15,230 bases of DNA from Promethearchaeota archaeon (GCA_019058135.1 JAHLWE010000295.1:1-15230); one strand, 5' to 3'. Counted from the first letter of the stretch, positions 1 to 7,944 are shown. Made by a program: numbers and translations. The notes: generated by a model from the sequence alone, not told the origin.

Positions 1-221
1 ATACTGGATTTTTGTCTTTTGGTTGGTGTAGTATTTATCTACACTTATTTTCGCCCTCCTCCTCCCCCTATTTATTGATAGGCGGAGAATCATTAAAGAC
101 TTTATCCTCCCTTTTTTAATTCTTTATTATTGATATTATCTTTTACAATAGAAATTTTTAAAATTCTCAAGGATTTTGTGTGATTACAAAAGATAGTGAT
201 GCTGGGTGAGATCGACTTTAA

Positions 222-647
222 TATGATTTTGTAGAGAAAAGCATTTTGTTTGCTAAAAGTCCCTTCCTACCGGCTTTTTCTCTTTATGAAAGCATTTTCC
301 AACATCACCGATGAGGATATGATTGAAGATATTTTTAAATAAAGAAAGTAGATGGAAAAAATTTGAGGATATTAAATTCCCATAATTGGTGCGAGGATGC
401 CCCGGATGAACCTTTATTTATCAAATTCTCAAAAATCTTTGAGGATAAAACCCTTTACGGACTGAAAGTGAAAATAAGGCAGTTTGAAGCCACCCACCCT
501 CATCTAACATTGGTCAGTTCCGATGATTACGCAAAAATTTTCCCCGTATTCGGTAATTATTTATTTTCGGATAGAGACCGATATTATTTCGAACTCAAAT
601 ATCGATATAGAACTTATAAGGAAATCAGATATAAAGAGATATTATAG
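222..647 (+). pseudogene. possible decayed coding region, family unknown
   Basis: No family was recognised. Three coding-looking pieces follow each other in different frames. Positions 222-314 read YDFVEKSILFAKSPFLPAF and onwards before a stop. Positions 286-342 read MKAFSNITDEDMIEDIFK and then stop. A 94-codon piece from a TTG at 363 to 647 contains NWCEDAPDEPLFIKFSKIFE. Another short frame near 349-383 reads RWKKFEDIKFP. Two to three frameshifts would join these into one protein. Counted blocks at 241-300 and 481-540 are about 40% GC, higher than most of the window. No good ribosome binding site precedes the TTG at 363. It may be a degraded accessory gene; alternatively only the 363-647 piece is a real small gene, or none of it is coding. 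Confidence 0.3.
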
Positions 648-699
648 ATCGGAAAGTTAGAAGAGATGAGTTTAAGCTACCATGTAAGAGATGGGAGTT

Positions 700-1461
700 T
701 TACACTGGTCGGTTTTTCAGATAATTTTTAAAACCGATGAAAATATAGACCCATCCAAGTACAAAAGATATTATGAATAAAAGAAGGAAAGGCAGAGCAG
801 CTAACTGTTTTGGAAAAGTTAGTCCAATTATACCAATTACGATTGTGAGAATACCTCCGCTAATAAACACGTATTTTAAGTTTCCAGACTTTTTCTTTAA
901 CTCTTCACCATATATAATAAAAGTTGTAATATTTAAGTAGCCCAAAAATCCTAATAAAAATGGAAATAGTAATTGAACCCAAATTGAAATAAAATTATTT
1001 TCTTCAAAAGTTTGAATACTAAAATAATCAATATAATAAAAGATGGTAACTATTAATCCACTAAATGGTGTTACTATTCCAGTATATCCCTTAGCATCCA
1101 TAATATTAAATCTTGCTAATCTAAGTAGGGCACCTAAAATGAAAATAATGACTGCTGGAATATAAAATATTAATTCAAAAGGTAAATCATCACAATAACC
1201 AATAAAAATTAACATTGCAGGTACAACTCCAAAACAAAATAAATCATTTAATGAATCCATCTCTTTTCCAATTTCATTTTTTTGGTTTAATTTCCTTGCC
1301 ACATATCCATCTAAAAGGTCAGTCCCCTGACAAATCATAATAAAAAAAAATGCCAATGATAGATCGTTAATTAAAATTCCAACCATTAAGGCTAAAATTC
1401 CACAAATTGTCCCTGAAAGAGTAATATAGTCCTTTAATTTTAAGAGTCGAATCATAGACAT
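700..1461 (-). CDS. pssA: CDP-alcohol phosphatidyltransferase, archaetidylserine synthase type
   Basis: This is a membrane enzyme that transfers a CDP-activated lipid to an alcohol head group, probably L-serine. In archaea the product would be archaetidylserine. The complete family signature D-x2-D-G-x2-A-R-x8-G-x3-D-x3-D is present: D48, D51, G52, A55, R56, G65, D69 and D73. The following LNDLFCFGVVPA and the later LLRLARFN are characteristic of the serine-synthase branch rather than the glycerol- or inositol-phosphate branches. The protein is 253 residues with about seven hydrophobic segments, normal for the family. The ATG at 1461 has AGGT about ten bases upstream (1471-1474) and a TATA-like box near 1491-1502. 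It lies 141 bp downstream of the zinc-ribbon/LURP-one gene on the same strand. Serine as substrate is inferred from motif similarity only. Confidence 0.88.
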   Translation of the reverse strand: MSMIRLLKLKDYITLSGTICGILALMVGILINDLSLAFFFIMICQGTDLLDGYVARKLNQKNEIGKEMDSLNDLFCFGVVPAMLIFIGYCDDLPFELIFYIPAVIIFILGALLRLARFNIMDAKGYTGIVTPFSGLIVTIFYYIDYFSIQTFEENNFISIWVQLLFPFLLGFLGYLNITTFIIYGEELKKKSGNLKYVFISGGILTIVIGIIGLTFPKQLAALPFLLLFIISFVLGWVYIFIGFKNYLKNRPV

Positions 1462-1490
1462 TTGTAAAAAACCTATTATAATTTCTACTT

Positions 1491-1502
1491 ATTTATATAA
1501 AT
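1491..1502 (-). promoter_or_regulatory. TATA-like box for pssA
   Basis: The AT-only block ATTTATATAAAT lies about 30-40 bp upstream of the pssA ATG. It resembles the archaeal TATA consensus and would place a transcription start only a few bases before the start codon. AT-rich intergenic DNA gives such boxes by chance, so this is a positional inference. Confidence 0.4.
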
Positions 1503-1578
1503 ATCTTTCTAATTAACATAAAATATCTTTCAATAATTACTTTAGGTTTGAATAAATAGTTCTAGTTAAAAGGAAATT

Positions 1579-1589
1579 AAAAAAAAAAA
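1579..1589 (-). terminator. T11 terminator tract
   Basis: Eleven consecutive As on the plus strand read as T11 on the minus strand, 13 bases after the stop of the zinc-ribbon/LURP-one gene. Oligo-T tracts of this kind are the normal intrinsic terminators of archaeal RNA polymerase. It suggests pssA further downstream is transcribed mainly from its own promoter. Confidence 0.55.
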
Positions 1590-1602
1590 GAATTTCTTAA
1601 GA

Positions 1603-2286
1603 TTATTTATCATGTAAGACGTTATCTATTGATAAAACAAACCCCAACAAGATGCGTCTATCTGTTTTATTATCATGAATCCGTAAGGCGTATGTGTCCT
1701 TAAAATCGAACAGACCGCCCAAAAAAATATCACGCCATCGATCCGCTTTCTCTATCTCTGCAACTAATTCGCCAGTTTTAAAATTTCTTACTTTATAGGA
1801 CCACCCCATGAACTTCCCTTGAGCTTCGTACCATTTTTCTCCATCTGGAGATTCTAAGTAAAATTTAGGGCGAAAAACACTCAAAAATGCTTTTTTAATT
1901 CGGGCTATCATATTTCCCTCTGGATCTTTTAAGTCTTGAGATCCTCTTGCACTAATAATCTTAGCATGAATTGTTGCCTTCACAGTTCCATCAAGCTCCT
2001 TTAGCTCGACCTTCCTTCTCAGTGAAATTATCTTACGATGCATCCTTCCGATGGGTTGTCCTTTTTCATCAAGAATATCGCCAGATCCCCAATCCCAGTA
2101 TTTTTCTTTCAAAACATAATAGTTTCGGTTAATGTCGAAGAGACCGCCACTCGGTGCGGGTTTAGTAACACTTACGGTTTGAGAAGGTGCTGGTGCAGAC
2201 TCATCAATTTTAGCACCGCATTTTTCACAAAACTTCTGACCTGGCTGTAAAGGATCACCACAACTTGGGCAAAAATTATCTCCCAT
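1603..2286 (-). CDS. zinc-ribbon protein with LURP-one/Tubby-like C-terminal domain
   Basis: The N terminus is a treble-clef-like zinc ribbon with CPSC and CEKC pairs (C9, C12, C23 and C26 counted from a TTG at 2295). A Ala/Pro/Ser/Thr linker of about 25 residues follows. The C-terminal 170 residues alternate short beta strands and polar turns (YYVLKEKYWDWGSGDILDE, then KAFLSVFRPKFYLESPDGE). This is the pattern of the LURP-one-related / Tubby C-terminal-like fold, which is structurally related to phospholipid scramblases. No membrane segment is seen, so it is probably cytosolic or membrane-peripheral. I prefer the ATG at 2286, because an AAAGGT ribosome binding site is well placed for it but abuts the TTG at 2295. 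The role is unknown; a lipid-related job is inferred from the fold and the pssA neighbour. Confidence 0.75.
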   Translation of the reverse strand: MGDNFCPSCGDPLQPGQKFCEKCGAKIDESAPAPSQTVSVTKPAPSGGLFDINRNYYVLKEKYWDWGSGDILDEKGQPIGRMHRKIISLRRKVELKELDGTVKATIHAKIISARGSQDLKDPEGNMIARIKKAFLSVFRPKFYLESPDGEKWYEAQGKFMGWSYKVRNFKTGELVAEIEKADRWRDIFLGGLFDFKDTYALRIHDNKTDRRILLGFVLSIDNVLHDK

Positions 2287-2295
2287 TTTATTCAA

Positions 2296-2643
2296 ACCTT
2301 TTTAATAATTGTATTAATTAATTTAATTTAATAACAATATGAGAATAAAGATTTATATAATTTTTGTTAAACTTGTATTAACTTACTTCATTATATTAAC
2401 TTATTTTGTTTGCAAGATGAGAGTTTAATTGTTGTTATTGAAATTTTTTCGATTAGATCATTATTATACTTTATTATTAATCTCAAACATAAAGATGGAT
2501 AAAAATATATATAGATATTATATGATTATATTAGTTTTTGTAAATTCATAGAAAATTAAAAATGATTATATTCAAATAAGAGAGCTTTTATTTAATCGTC
2601 ATAAAGAAATTTTTTTTATTTAAGACAAAAATAAAGAAGAATC
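2296..2643. promoter_or_regulatory. divergent intergenic region with TTAACTT direct repeats
   Basis: This 348-bp gene-free stretch separates the minus-strand zinc-ribbon gene from the plus-strand gelsolin-like gene, so it should hold both promoters. TATTAACTTA occurs exactly at 2376-2385 and 2394-2403 (18-bp period), and a weaker copy, GTTAAACTTG, sits at 2366-2375. TATA-like stretches occur near 2350-2360 and 2505-2525. I see no tRNA-like, hairpin-rich or coding structure. The repeats may be an operator or simply low-complexity AT sequence. Confidence 0.35.
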
Positions 2644-3720
2644 ATGATTGGATACAAGGAATTCATGGCTTTTGATTTATTGGATGATGGAACTAAAAAT
2701 GAACTGGATACATCCCCTGAAGAATTAGGTTCAATTTTGGATCCTAACCAAGTATTTGTGATAGTAAGGGAAGATCTACGCCGTATTTTTATTTGGAAAG
2801 GCTCAAAATCTCCAGTTCGAAAGCGATTTATTTCTTCACGAGTTGCCCAAGAACTCCAAAATGAGCTAATAAAATCAATTGATCAGGGGGATGAATTAGT
2901 TGAGTTTTTGAACGCATTTGGTCTAGAATCGATGGAAGTAACTGAAAGATTACCAGATATGAGATATATTAGAAATATTGAAAAGGATGGTAAGGTTCAA
3001 GGCATAATAATGGATGCAACTCCTGTTTCGAAAAAAATAGAAAGTACAGATTATTATTCCCCTGCTTTAGGTAGTTTTGATGGGAATATAATGGAATCTG
3101 CTTTAGTATCTCCTGGTATTAAACCTAAAACTCCTAAAAAAGAAACTTCTAAACCTATTCCAGTAACTCCATCAAGTATAAGTCCTGGATATATTACTAG
3201 AAAATCATCTTTTTCTCAAGATCAAGTTAAAAAAATTTTAAATGAAATCTTAAAAAATGATATTCCAGATGGATATAAACGGCAAAATGTCATAATGGGA
3301 AACTATTTATATGGAGCTGTCTCTAAGATAACCACAGTATTTGGAAAGGAGGTTGAGGATACAGAATGGGAAAGAATTAAAAAATTTCCTAATGAGGTAA
3401 TTGAACTAGAAAACAATAAGATAAGGGTTCATATTGATGAAAAACGTGCTATAATAAAAGGTATTGAAGTGTTAACATTAGATAAAAAGACCTCAATAAG
3501 ATCTAAAAAAATAGCAACCAGAACTCCAGTTAAAAAAACAATCACTAGAACACCAGCTAAAAAAAAAACTACAAGAACCACATCTAAAAAGACTACATCT
3601 AAAACATCGAGTACAAAGAAAGGCACTTTAGAAACAACTAAAGATAATCAAATTAAACCTAAAATGATAAAAGTTACTGGAAGGACACTTCCCAAAATTC
3701 CAAAAGCAGATGATGAATAA
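2644..3720 (+). CDS. gelsolin-like domain protein with histone-H1-like lysine-rich tail
   Basis: The first domain (about residues 30-80) contains VFVIVREDLRRIFIWKG followed by SPVRKRFISSRVAQELQ. This is the strand-strand-long-helix pattern of gelsolin/ADF-like repeats that many Asgard proteins carry. A Pro/Ser/Thr/Lys linker (about 155-185) leads to a second unrecognised alpha/beta domain (about 188-278) with PDGYKRQNVIMGNYLYGAV. Residues 281-327 are a basic tail with repeated RTPxKK and TTxKK units, like eukaryotic histone H1 or bacterial H1-like tails. There is no signal peptide or membrane segment. The ATG at 2644 gives 358 residues; the ATG at 2665 is a credible alternative because AAGGA lies four bases upstream of it. 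It is convergent with the next gene. An actin-, membrane- or nucleic-acid-associated role is inference. Confidence 0.7.
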   Translation: MIGYKEFMAFDLLDDGTKNELDTSPEELGSILDPNQVFVIVREDLRRIFIWKGSKSPVRKRFISSRVAQELQNELIKSIDQGDELVEFLNAFGLESMEVTERLPDMRYIRNIEKDGKVQGIIMDATPVSKKIESTDYYSPALGSFDGNIMESALVSPGIKPKTPKKETSKPIPVTPSSISPGYITRKSSFSQDQVKKILNEILKNDIPDGYKRQNVIMGNYLYGAVSKITTVFGKEVEDTEWERIKKFPNEVIELENNKIRVHIDEKRAIIKGIEVLTLDKKTSIRSKKIATRTPVKKTITRTPAKKKTTRTTSKKTTSKTSSTKKGTLETTKDNQIKPKMIKVTGRTLPKIPKADDE

Positions 3721-3795
3721 GAAGTAATGAATTTGTGCTTTCTATAACTTTGTTTTAATAAATAATTAAAAAAATAAATATTTAAAATTACATTT

Positions 3796-5958
3796 TTAAG
3801 ATAATTTCGCTTTCCATTCTTTGATTTTTTTGGTAATTTTGTCGTGAGATTCACCAACAACGGTTTTTTCTCCTAGATCTTTAAATTCTCTTGCAAGTTG
3901 TCCAATTTCATGAATAAAGGGGCCAACTCTCGCAATATTAGCAATAAAGTCTCTCATTTTTTCAATCATATTGGCAACATCCACTGATTTCAATCCAGGC
4001 GTAATTTTTTTCTCAAGATTAATGATTTCATCAATAATTTGTGATTTAATTGAGAATGATAAGTTTTCCGCAAATGGCCCTATTGATGATTCAGGTTTAC
4101 TACTTACTATTGATTCAGTCTTTTCTTCAGGCTTAGAAATAATGTCTTTTCTTCCTTCAACAATAACTACTGGTTCATATCTTGGGTATTCACCGGTACC
4201 AGAACAGTGATATTTGATCTGCAATGCAGTATCTGCTTTAATCTCTGCAATTCTTACTACTAATTCAGATTCATTTTCAATCTTATTTAACTCATATTTC
4301 AATTCCATTGGAGAAAAGCTTATTAATTCAAAATTTACCGGAATTTTATCCTTAAATAGAATATTTTCCAATTCAACATTTCCTTGATTTTGAAGGCGAA
4401 TATTCACAATAAACTCTCCCGTTACACTACCTGGTTTAATACTTTTAAGAGTTTTGAACTTTCTAGCAATATATTTAATTTTTATTTCCGGTGTTTCACT
4501 TGGTGCAATAATATAAGGTTTTCCTTCAATTTCTGTGTTTAATTGAACAGTAATCGGAATTTGATATGATTTATCAGGTTTTGGATTTCTAGCAATTATT
4601 GGATATGATATTTCTAAAGTACTATCTGATGATAAGTCATTTGCCATATTAAATAGTTCAATTTCTATTCTATGAGATTTTGTTAAATCCTTATCATCTG
4701 GTGTAATTCTAAATACCTTAACATATTCATTACCGAAAATTCCTTTTAATTCTCCGCCAGTTTTTGCAAAGAGTTTAATATTATTTAGGTCTGGAGGTTC
4801 AAAATCATCGGCTATTTCATCTGTAATCAGTACTTTTTCGATTGGAGCTGATCCTTTATTAAAAATAGTGTTAACAATTTCCATATCAGTATTTGCATAA
4901 GCTCCTACCTCATTTGGTTTAATATCTTTTGAAACTTCTGCCCGAAGTACGGGATAATATAATGATTCTTTATATATAGTTCCCTCAACTCGCTTTATCG
5001 CTGTAAATAAAGTAGTGAATTCGAAAGTTGGTTCTAATTGAGGGACTTCTTTAGATTCAACAATGAAATCATAATCCCATGCTTGATCTCTGTTTAAAAT
5101 CTTTCCGGGTGCTTGGGATACTACAATTTCTTTACCAGTAATAATATTATGTTCTACTCTTACATTATTTAACTTTACTTGAAATTCAGATTCATTAATA
5201 AATTCAACGTTACAATCCCATACCCCTGGTTTACTACCTTCATCCCTTGTTACTCCACTCATCGAATCTGTTATTGCAACTATATCTGGATCAATCATTG
5301 TTAATATTCTATTGTTTACTAGATATGTAGCACTTATTGCTCCAAGTGGTTGCATTTCTACGGAATTTGCTAATCCAATACAATTTACTACTAATTCAGC
5401 CGATTGACCAACACTTAAAGAGTTTAATTCCCAAAATATTTTATTCGAACCTTCCTCTTCTTTCATTGAAGCTGTTCCATTATTAGGTGGAACAATCTCA
5501 ATATCTTTAAGTATAGGTGGAATATCTTTAATAAGTTTAATATTGATAATATCTCCACTTATTTGATTTGTTAAATGGATTTTTAACTGACATTTAGTGC
5601 CTTGAGCAAATAAAAACGTGTTATTTTCTCGATCTGAAAAATCTGATAAAGTATCGAATTTTTCAGCAATTGTTAAAAGAGGTTCTTTTATGTTAGAAAT
5701 TGTATAATCGGAAGAAAAATCCTCTAACGGGTCTAGAGTATCTATTTTTATTTCACGTGCAGAAAATGAAGTTTTTACCGTTTCTTTTAGATCACATGTA
5801 ATATTCCACAATCGACTTTTATCTGACGGATTTTTTATAATAAATTTGCCGTTTCCACTTATTTCCTTCACATTTCCTAAATCTTTAAGAACGGCATTTT
5901 CTTTTTCGGTTATATCTATTACGATTAAAAAATTTTTTTTTATTTCTATATCACTCAT
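3796..5958 (-). CDS. large cytoplasmic protein of DUF11-like beta-sandwich repeats
   Basis: The protein has 720 residues. It contains several repeats of the DUF11 / conserved-repeat type: a Lys-x-Ile-x-Pro/Gly strand, then I-x-N-x-G (IVNTIFNKGSAPIEKVLITD at 361-380; VNIRLQNQGNVELENILFKD at 518-537), ending in D-x-I/IP. Similar but weaker units occur around 35-90, 125-155 and 245-300. After an acidic/Ser linker (605-630), the last 90 residues look alpha-helical (IIDEIINLEKKI, MIEKMRDFIANIARV). Most DUF11 proteins are exported surface proteins. This one has a charged N terminus and no signal peptide or membrane anchor, so it is probably intracellular. The ATG at 5958 has AAGGT about ten bases upstream. 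It could be an architectural or scaffold protein; the function is unknown. Confidence 0.65.
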   Translation of the reverse strand: MSDIEIKKNFLIVIDITEKENAVLKDLGNVKEISGNGKFIIKNPSDKSRLWNITCDLKETVKTSFSAREIKIDTLDPLEDFSSDYTISNIKEPLLTIAEKFDTLSDFSDRENNTFLFAQGTKCQLKIHLTNQISGDIINIKLIKDIPPILKDIEIVPPNNGTASMKEEEGSNKIFWELNSLSVGQSAELVVNCIGLANSVEMQPLGAISATYLVNNRILTMIDPDIVAITDSMSGVTRDEGSKPGVWDCNVEFINESEFQVKLNNVRVEHNIITGKEIVVSQAPGKILNRDQAWDYDFIVESKEVPQLEPTFEFTTLFTAIKRVEGTIYKESLYYPVLRAEVSKDIKPNEVGAYANTDMEIVNTIFNKGSAPIEKVLITDEIADDFEPPDLNNIKLFAKTGGELKGIFGNEYVKVFRITPDDKDLTKSHRIEIELFNMANDLSSDSTLEISYPIIARNPKPDKSYQIPITVQLNTEIEGKPYIIAPSETPEIKIKYIARKFKTLKSIKPGSVTGEFIVNIRLQNQGNVELENILFKDKIPVNFELISFSPMELKYELNKIENESELVVRIAEIKADTALQIKYHCSGTGEYPRYEPVVIVEGRKDIISKPEEKTESIVSSKPESSIGPFAENLSFSIKSQIIDEIINLEKKITPGLKSVDVANMIEKMRDFIANIARVGPFIHEIGQLAREFKDLGEKTVVGESHDKITKKIKEWKAKLS

Positions 5959-5989
5959 TTATAATTATACCTTAAAATTTTGATTAATT

Positions 5990-6050
5990 GGGGGGTATTG
6001 TATAATATTACTTATAGATTTAATATAAATTATGTAATAAATAATTTATA
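5990..6050. promoter_or_regulatory. divergent promoter region with inverted repeat and G6 tract
   Basis: This lies between the divergent starts at 5958 (minus) and 6197 (plus). A perfect inverted repeat with 10-bp arms (TATAAATTAT / ATAATTTATA, 7-nt spacer) spans 6024-6050. A run of six Gs at 5990-5995 stands out in otherwise AT-only DNA. It is a plausible operator or promoter block, but the arms are pure A/T and could arise by chance. Confidence 0.3.
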
Positions 6051-6196
6051 GTAATTCTTAAATAAAAAATTGAATTCTATAATCCTTTTTAATATTAAAA
6101 AACAAAATAAATTTAATTCCGATACGTTTTGAATGATATTAGAAATTACTGCTATATTTTTGCTTAATCCCCTTATATTATAATAAATGAAAAAAT

Positions 6197-7045
6197 TTGA
6201 AAGTAAATGAACTAAATACAGATGGAAATCAAAATATCCTTGAAAAGGATATATTAGAAATTATCAGGAATTACAATAAATTAATGAAGGAGGGAATAAC
6301 AGGTCCTGATTGTACAGACCCAAATATTTGCCATGGAGATTGCTGCTCTATATTTATCGATGTCCCAAAAATATTAGCTGAAGAAATTATAAGACAAGGA
6401 TTAGGTAAAGAAAAAGATTTTATAAGAGGAGATGTTTTTTCATTTCAAATACGGATTGATGGTAATACAGGAAAGTGCGCATTTTTTGATAAAAAGTTTA
6501 ATGGATGTAAGCTCCATTCTACAGATCTTAAACCACCTCAGTGTTGGGTTTACCCAACCAATTTTAATAATTTTGAAAATAAAAATATTAAATGTAAAAG
6601 AGCAAATGGTTGGGGAATAATTTCGCCTGAAAAGGTCATAAAAGCCGAATCTTTACTCCAAGTGTATAGTAATTGGAGCCAAGCAGAATTTATTATTGAA
6701 TTGAAAAAAATAAAACACCGTTTAAAATTCAAATTCAATGAAAAATCTATAAAAGAGAGACTTCAAGAAATAAAGCCTTGTGAGTTTGCTGGATTCAAAG
6801 ACTCATGGAATTATTTTGAGACACTTCAAGCAGAAGGATTTTCACTACAAATGAAAAAATATTGTGAAAAATTTAATCCAAGATGTCCTCTGCTTCCAGA
6901 TAATTACTTTGATTGCAATAACATTTGTGAAGTAGTCGCAAATAATATAATAAAATTCTTTAATAGTGTCTTAGATTCATATTTAGAAAAATTTGGATCT
7001 AATAATGGAGATTATCTATTAATGAAAATTAGTGATTTTTTTTAG
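6197..7045 (+). CDS. YkgJ-like cysteine-cluster protein
   Basis: The N-terminal half carries the cysteine cluster of the YkgJ/CxxCxxCC (Zn/Fe-chelatase-like) family. The cysteines are C39, C45, C49 and C50 in CTDPNICHGDCC, then C94 in GKCAFFD, C104, C116 in PPQCWVYPTNF, and C133. These probably bind a metal or iron-sulfur cluster. The C-terminal half is helical and adds further cysteines (KKYCEKFNPRCPLLP and DCNNICEVV). There are 282 residues and no membrane segment. The start is the TTG at 6197: an in-frame TGA at 6188 excludes longer forms, and the next in-frame Met is residue 30. It is the first gene of a plus-strand cluster. Its last 34 residues recur, about half identical, at the end of the composite ORF 7231-7440. 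The biochemical role is unknown. Confidence 0.75.
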   Translation: MKVNELNTDGNQNILEKDILEIIRNYNKLMKEGITGPDCTDPNICHGDCCSIFIDVPKILAEEIIRQGLGKEKDFIRGDVFSFQIRIDGNTGKCAFFDKKFNGCKLHSTDLKPPQCWVYPTNFNNFENKNIKCKRANGWGIISPEKVIKAESLLQVYSNWSQAEFIIELKKIKHRLKFKFNEKSIKERLQEIKPCEFAGFKDSWNYFETLQAEGFSLQMKKYCEKFNPRCPLLPDNYFDCNNICEVVANNIIKFFNSVLDSYLEKFGSNNGDYLLMKISDFF

Positions 7046-7167
7046 GATTTTTATCAAGTGAATCTTTTTATATTCTTTTGTCGGCTTTATTTGATTTATT
7101 TATATAATTTAAATTAAAAAAGTAGTCGTAATCCCTGGATATCACAATGTATTTAATATTCCACTGA

Positions 7168-7182
7168 TCTAGATTTAGATAC
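7168..7182 (+). repeat. 15-bp direct repeat, copy 1
   Basis: TCTAGATTTAGATAC recurs exactly at 7515-7529. Each copy lies about 45-50 bp before a TTG-GAT start, and the sequence between repeat and start is also recognisably similar. These are therefore the ends of duplicated intergenic regions rather than chance matches. Confidence 0.75.
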
Positions 7183-7230
7183 TTTCTAAATAATATATTG
7201 TAAAGAAGAAAATGTAAATATTGATGTAAA

Positions 7231-7440
7231 TTGGATATAAAAGAAAAAAATCTGAGAGAATTAGCAAAAATATTGTCTTATGGGAGATATCGAGATACAG
7301 ATATAGAAAAAATTGAATTCTCTAATAGATGTGAAATCTTAGCAAATAATTTAGTAAAAGATTTTAATAATATTTTTGAAAAATATCTGAACAAAATTGA
7401 TTCAAATAACAGAGATCATTCATTCAATAAGTTAGATTAA
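7231..7440 (+). pseudogene. composite remnant: nuclease-like N terminus joined to YkgJ-like C terminus
   Basis: This is an open frame of 69 codons from a TTG. Residues 1-27 (MDIKEKNLRELAKIL and onwards) match the start of the gene at 7573, sharing KNLRELAK, Tyr-Arg and acidic residues. Residues from Cys34 (CEILANNLVKDFNNIFEKYL) match the C terminus of the YkgJ-like gene at 6197, with 16 identities over about 33 positions. Neither parent domain is complete: the metal-binding cysteine cluster and the nuclease core are both absent. The frame is intact, so a short protein could be made. The simplest explanation is an internal deletion in a tandem duplication of a two-gene unit, leaving a fused scar. 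No Shine-Dalgarno is seen. Confidence 0.7.
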
Positions 7441-7514
7441 TAAAAAATGGAAATCCGACAAAAATACATATACTGTGTAGATATTATATTATATTAAATA
7501 TTTTTTAAAAATAG

Positions 7515-7529
7515 TCTAGATTTAGATAC
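7515..7529 (+). repeat. 15-bp direct repeat, copy 2
   Basis: This is the exact second copy of TCTAGATTTAGATAC. It precedes the intact nuclease-like gene, as copy 1 precedes the composite remnant. Confidence 0.75.
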
Positions 7530-7572
7530 CATCTCAATATTACATTAAAAAATAAAAAAATGTGCATGTGAA

Positions 7573-7932
7573 TTGGATTTAGTAGATAAAAACCTGCGGG
7601 AATTAGCAAAAACATTATTTTCTGCGAATTATCGATATATAGATGAAGAACAAACATTTCGAGGTAAATCAAAAAAAATTTGGAAATTTGATGCATTAAT
7701 ATTAGACAATGGAGGAAAATTTGGAGTCTTTATTCGAGACTGGAAACGAGAGATTTCAATAACTCAGATCCGTCAATTGCACAAGGCTTGCAAGGATGTT
7801 GAAGATATTGAGGGGGGAGTTATGATTTGTAGTAAATCTAGTGAATTTTCAGAAAAATATGGAAAAAATAATGGTATCCAAGTCTTAGATCGAGGACAAT
7901 TAATATCTAAATTGAGAATGCAATTTTATTAA
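7573..7932 (+). CDS. Mrr/restriction-endonuclease-like fold protein, possibly catalytically altered
   Basis: This 119-residue protein has an N-terminal helix (KNLRELAKTLF). It is followed by a core resembling the Mrr-type restriction-endonuclease fold: FDALILDNGGKFGVFIRDWK, then ISITQIRQLHKAC, GGVMICSKSSEFSEKYG, and a closing IQVLDRGQLISKL. Typical Mrr proteins have Asp, then Q/E-x-K followed by a helix. Here the Asp of FDALIL is present, but the usual Q-x-K position reads F-I-R, with a nearby D-W-K-R. It may be a divergent active site or a non-cleaving nucleic-acid binder. The start is the TTG at 7573; no ATG or GTG lies in frame before the upstream stop at 7546. It probably forms a unit with the YkgJ-like gene. 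It could be defence, repair or unrelated; fold assignment is from pattern only. Confidence 0.6.
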   Translation: MDLVDKNLRELAKTLFSANYRYIDEEQTFRGKSKKIWKFDALILDNGGKFGVFIRDWKREISITQIRQLHKACKDVEDIEGGVMICSKSSEFSEKYGKNNGIQVLDRGQLISKLRMQFY

Positions 7933-7944
7933 TTTTATATGATT

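Noticed and set aside
26..44. GTGTAG/CTACAC hairpin with 7-nt loop near the left edge
   Set aside because: Only six base pairs, no adjacent gene end or T tract; too weak to call.
661..700. Imperfect direct repeat AAGAGATGAGTTT / AAGAGATGGGAGTTT
   Set aside because: Short, imperfect, and without a clear structural or regulatory position.
3429..3626. 65-codon minus-strand frame rich in Val/Phe/Leu
   Set aside because: Mirror of the Lys/Thr-rich tail codons of the gelsolin-like gene, not a real membrane protein.
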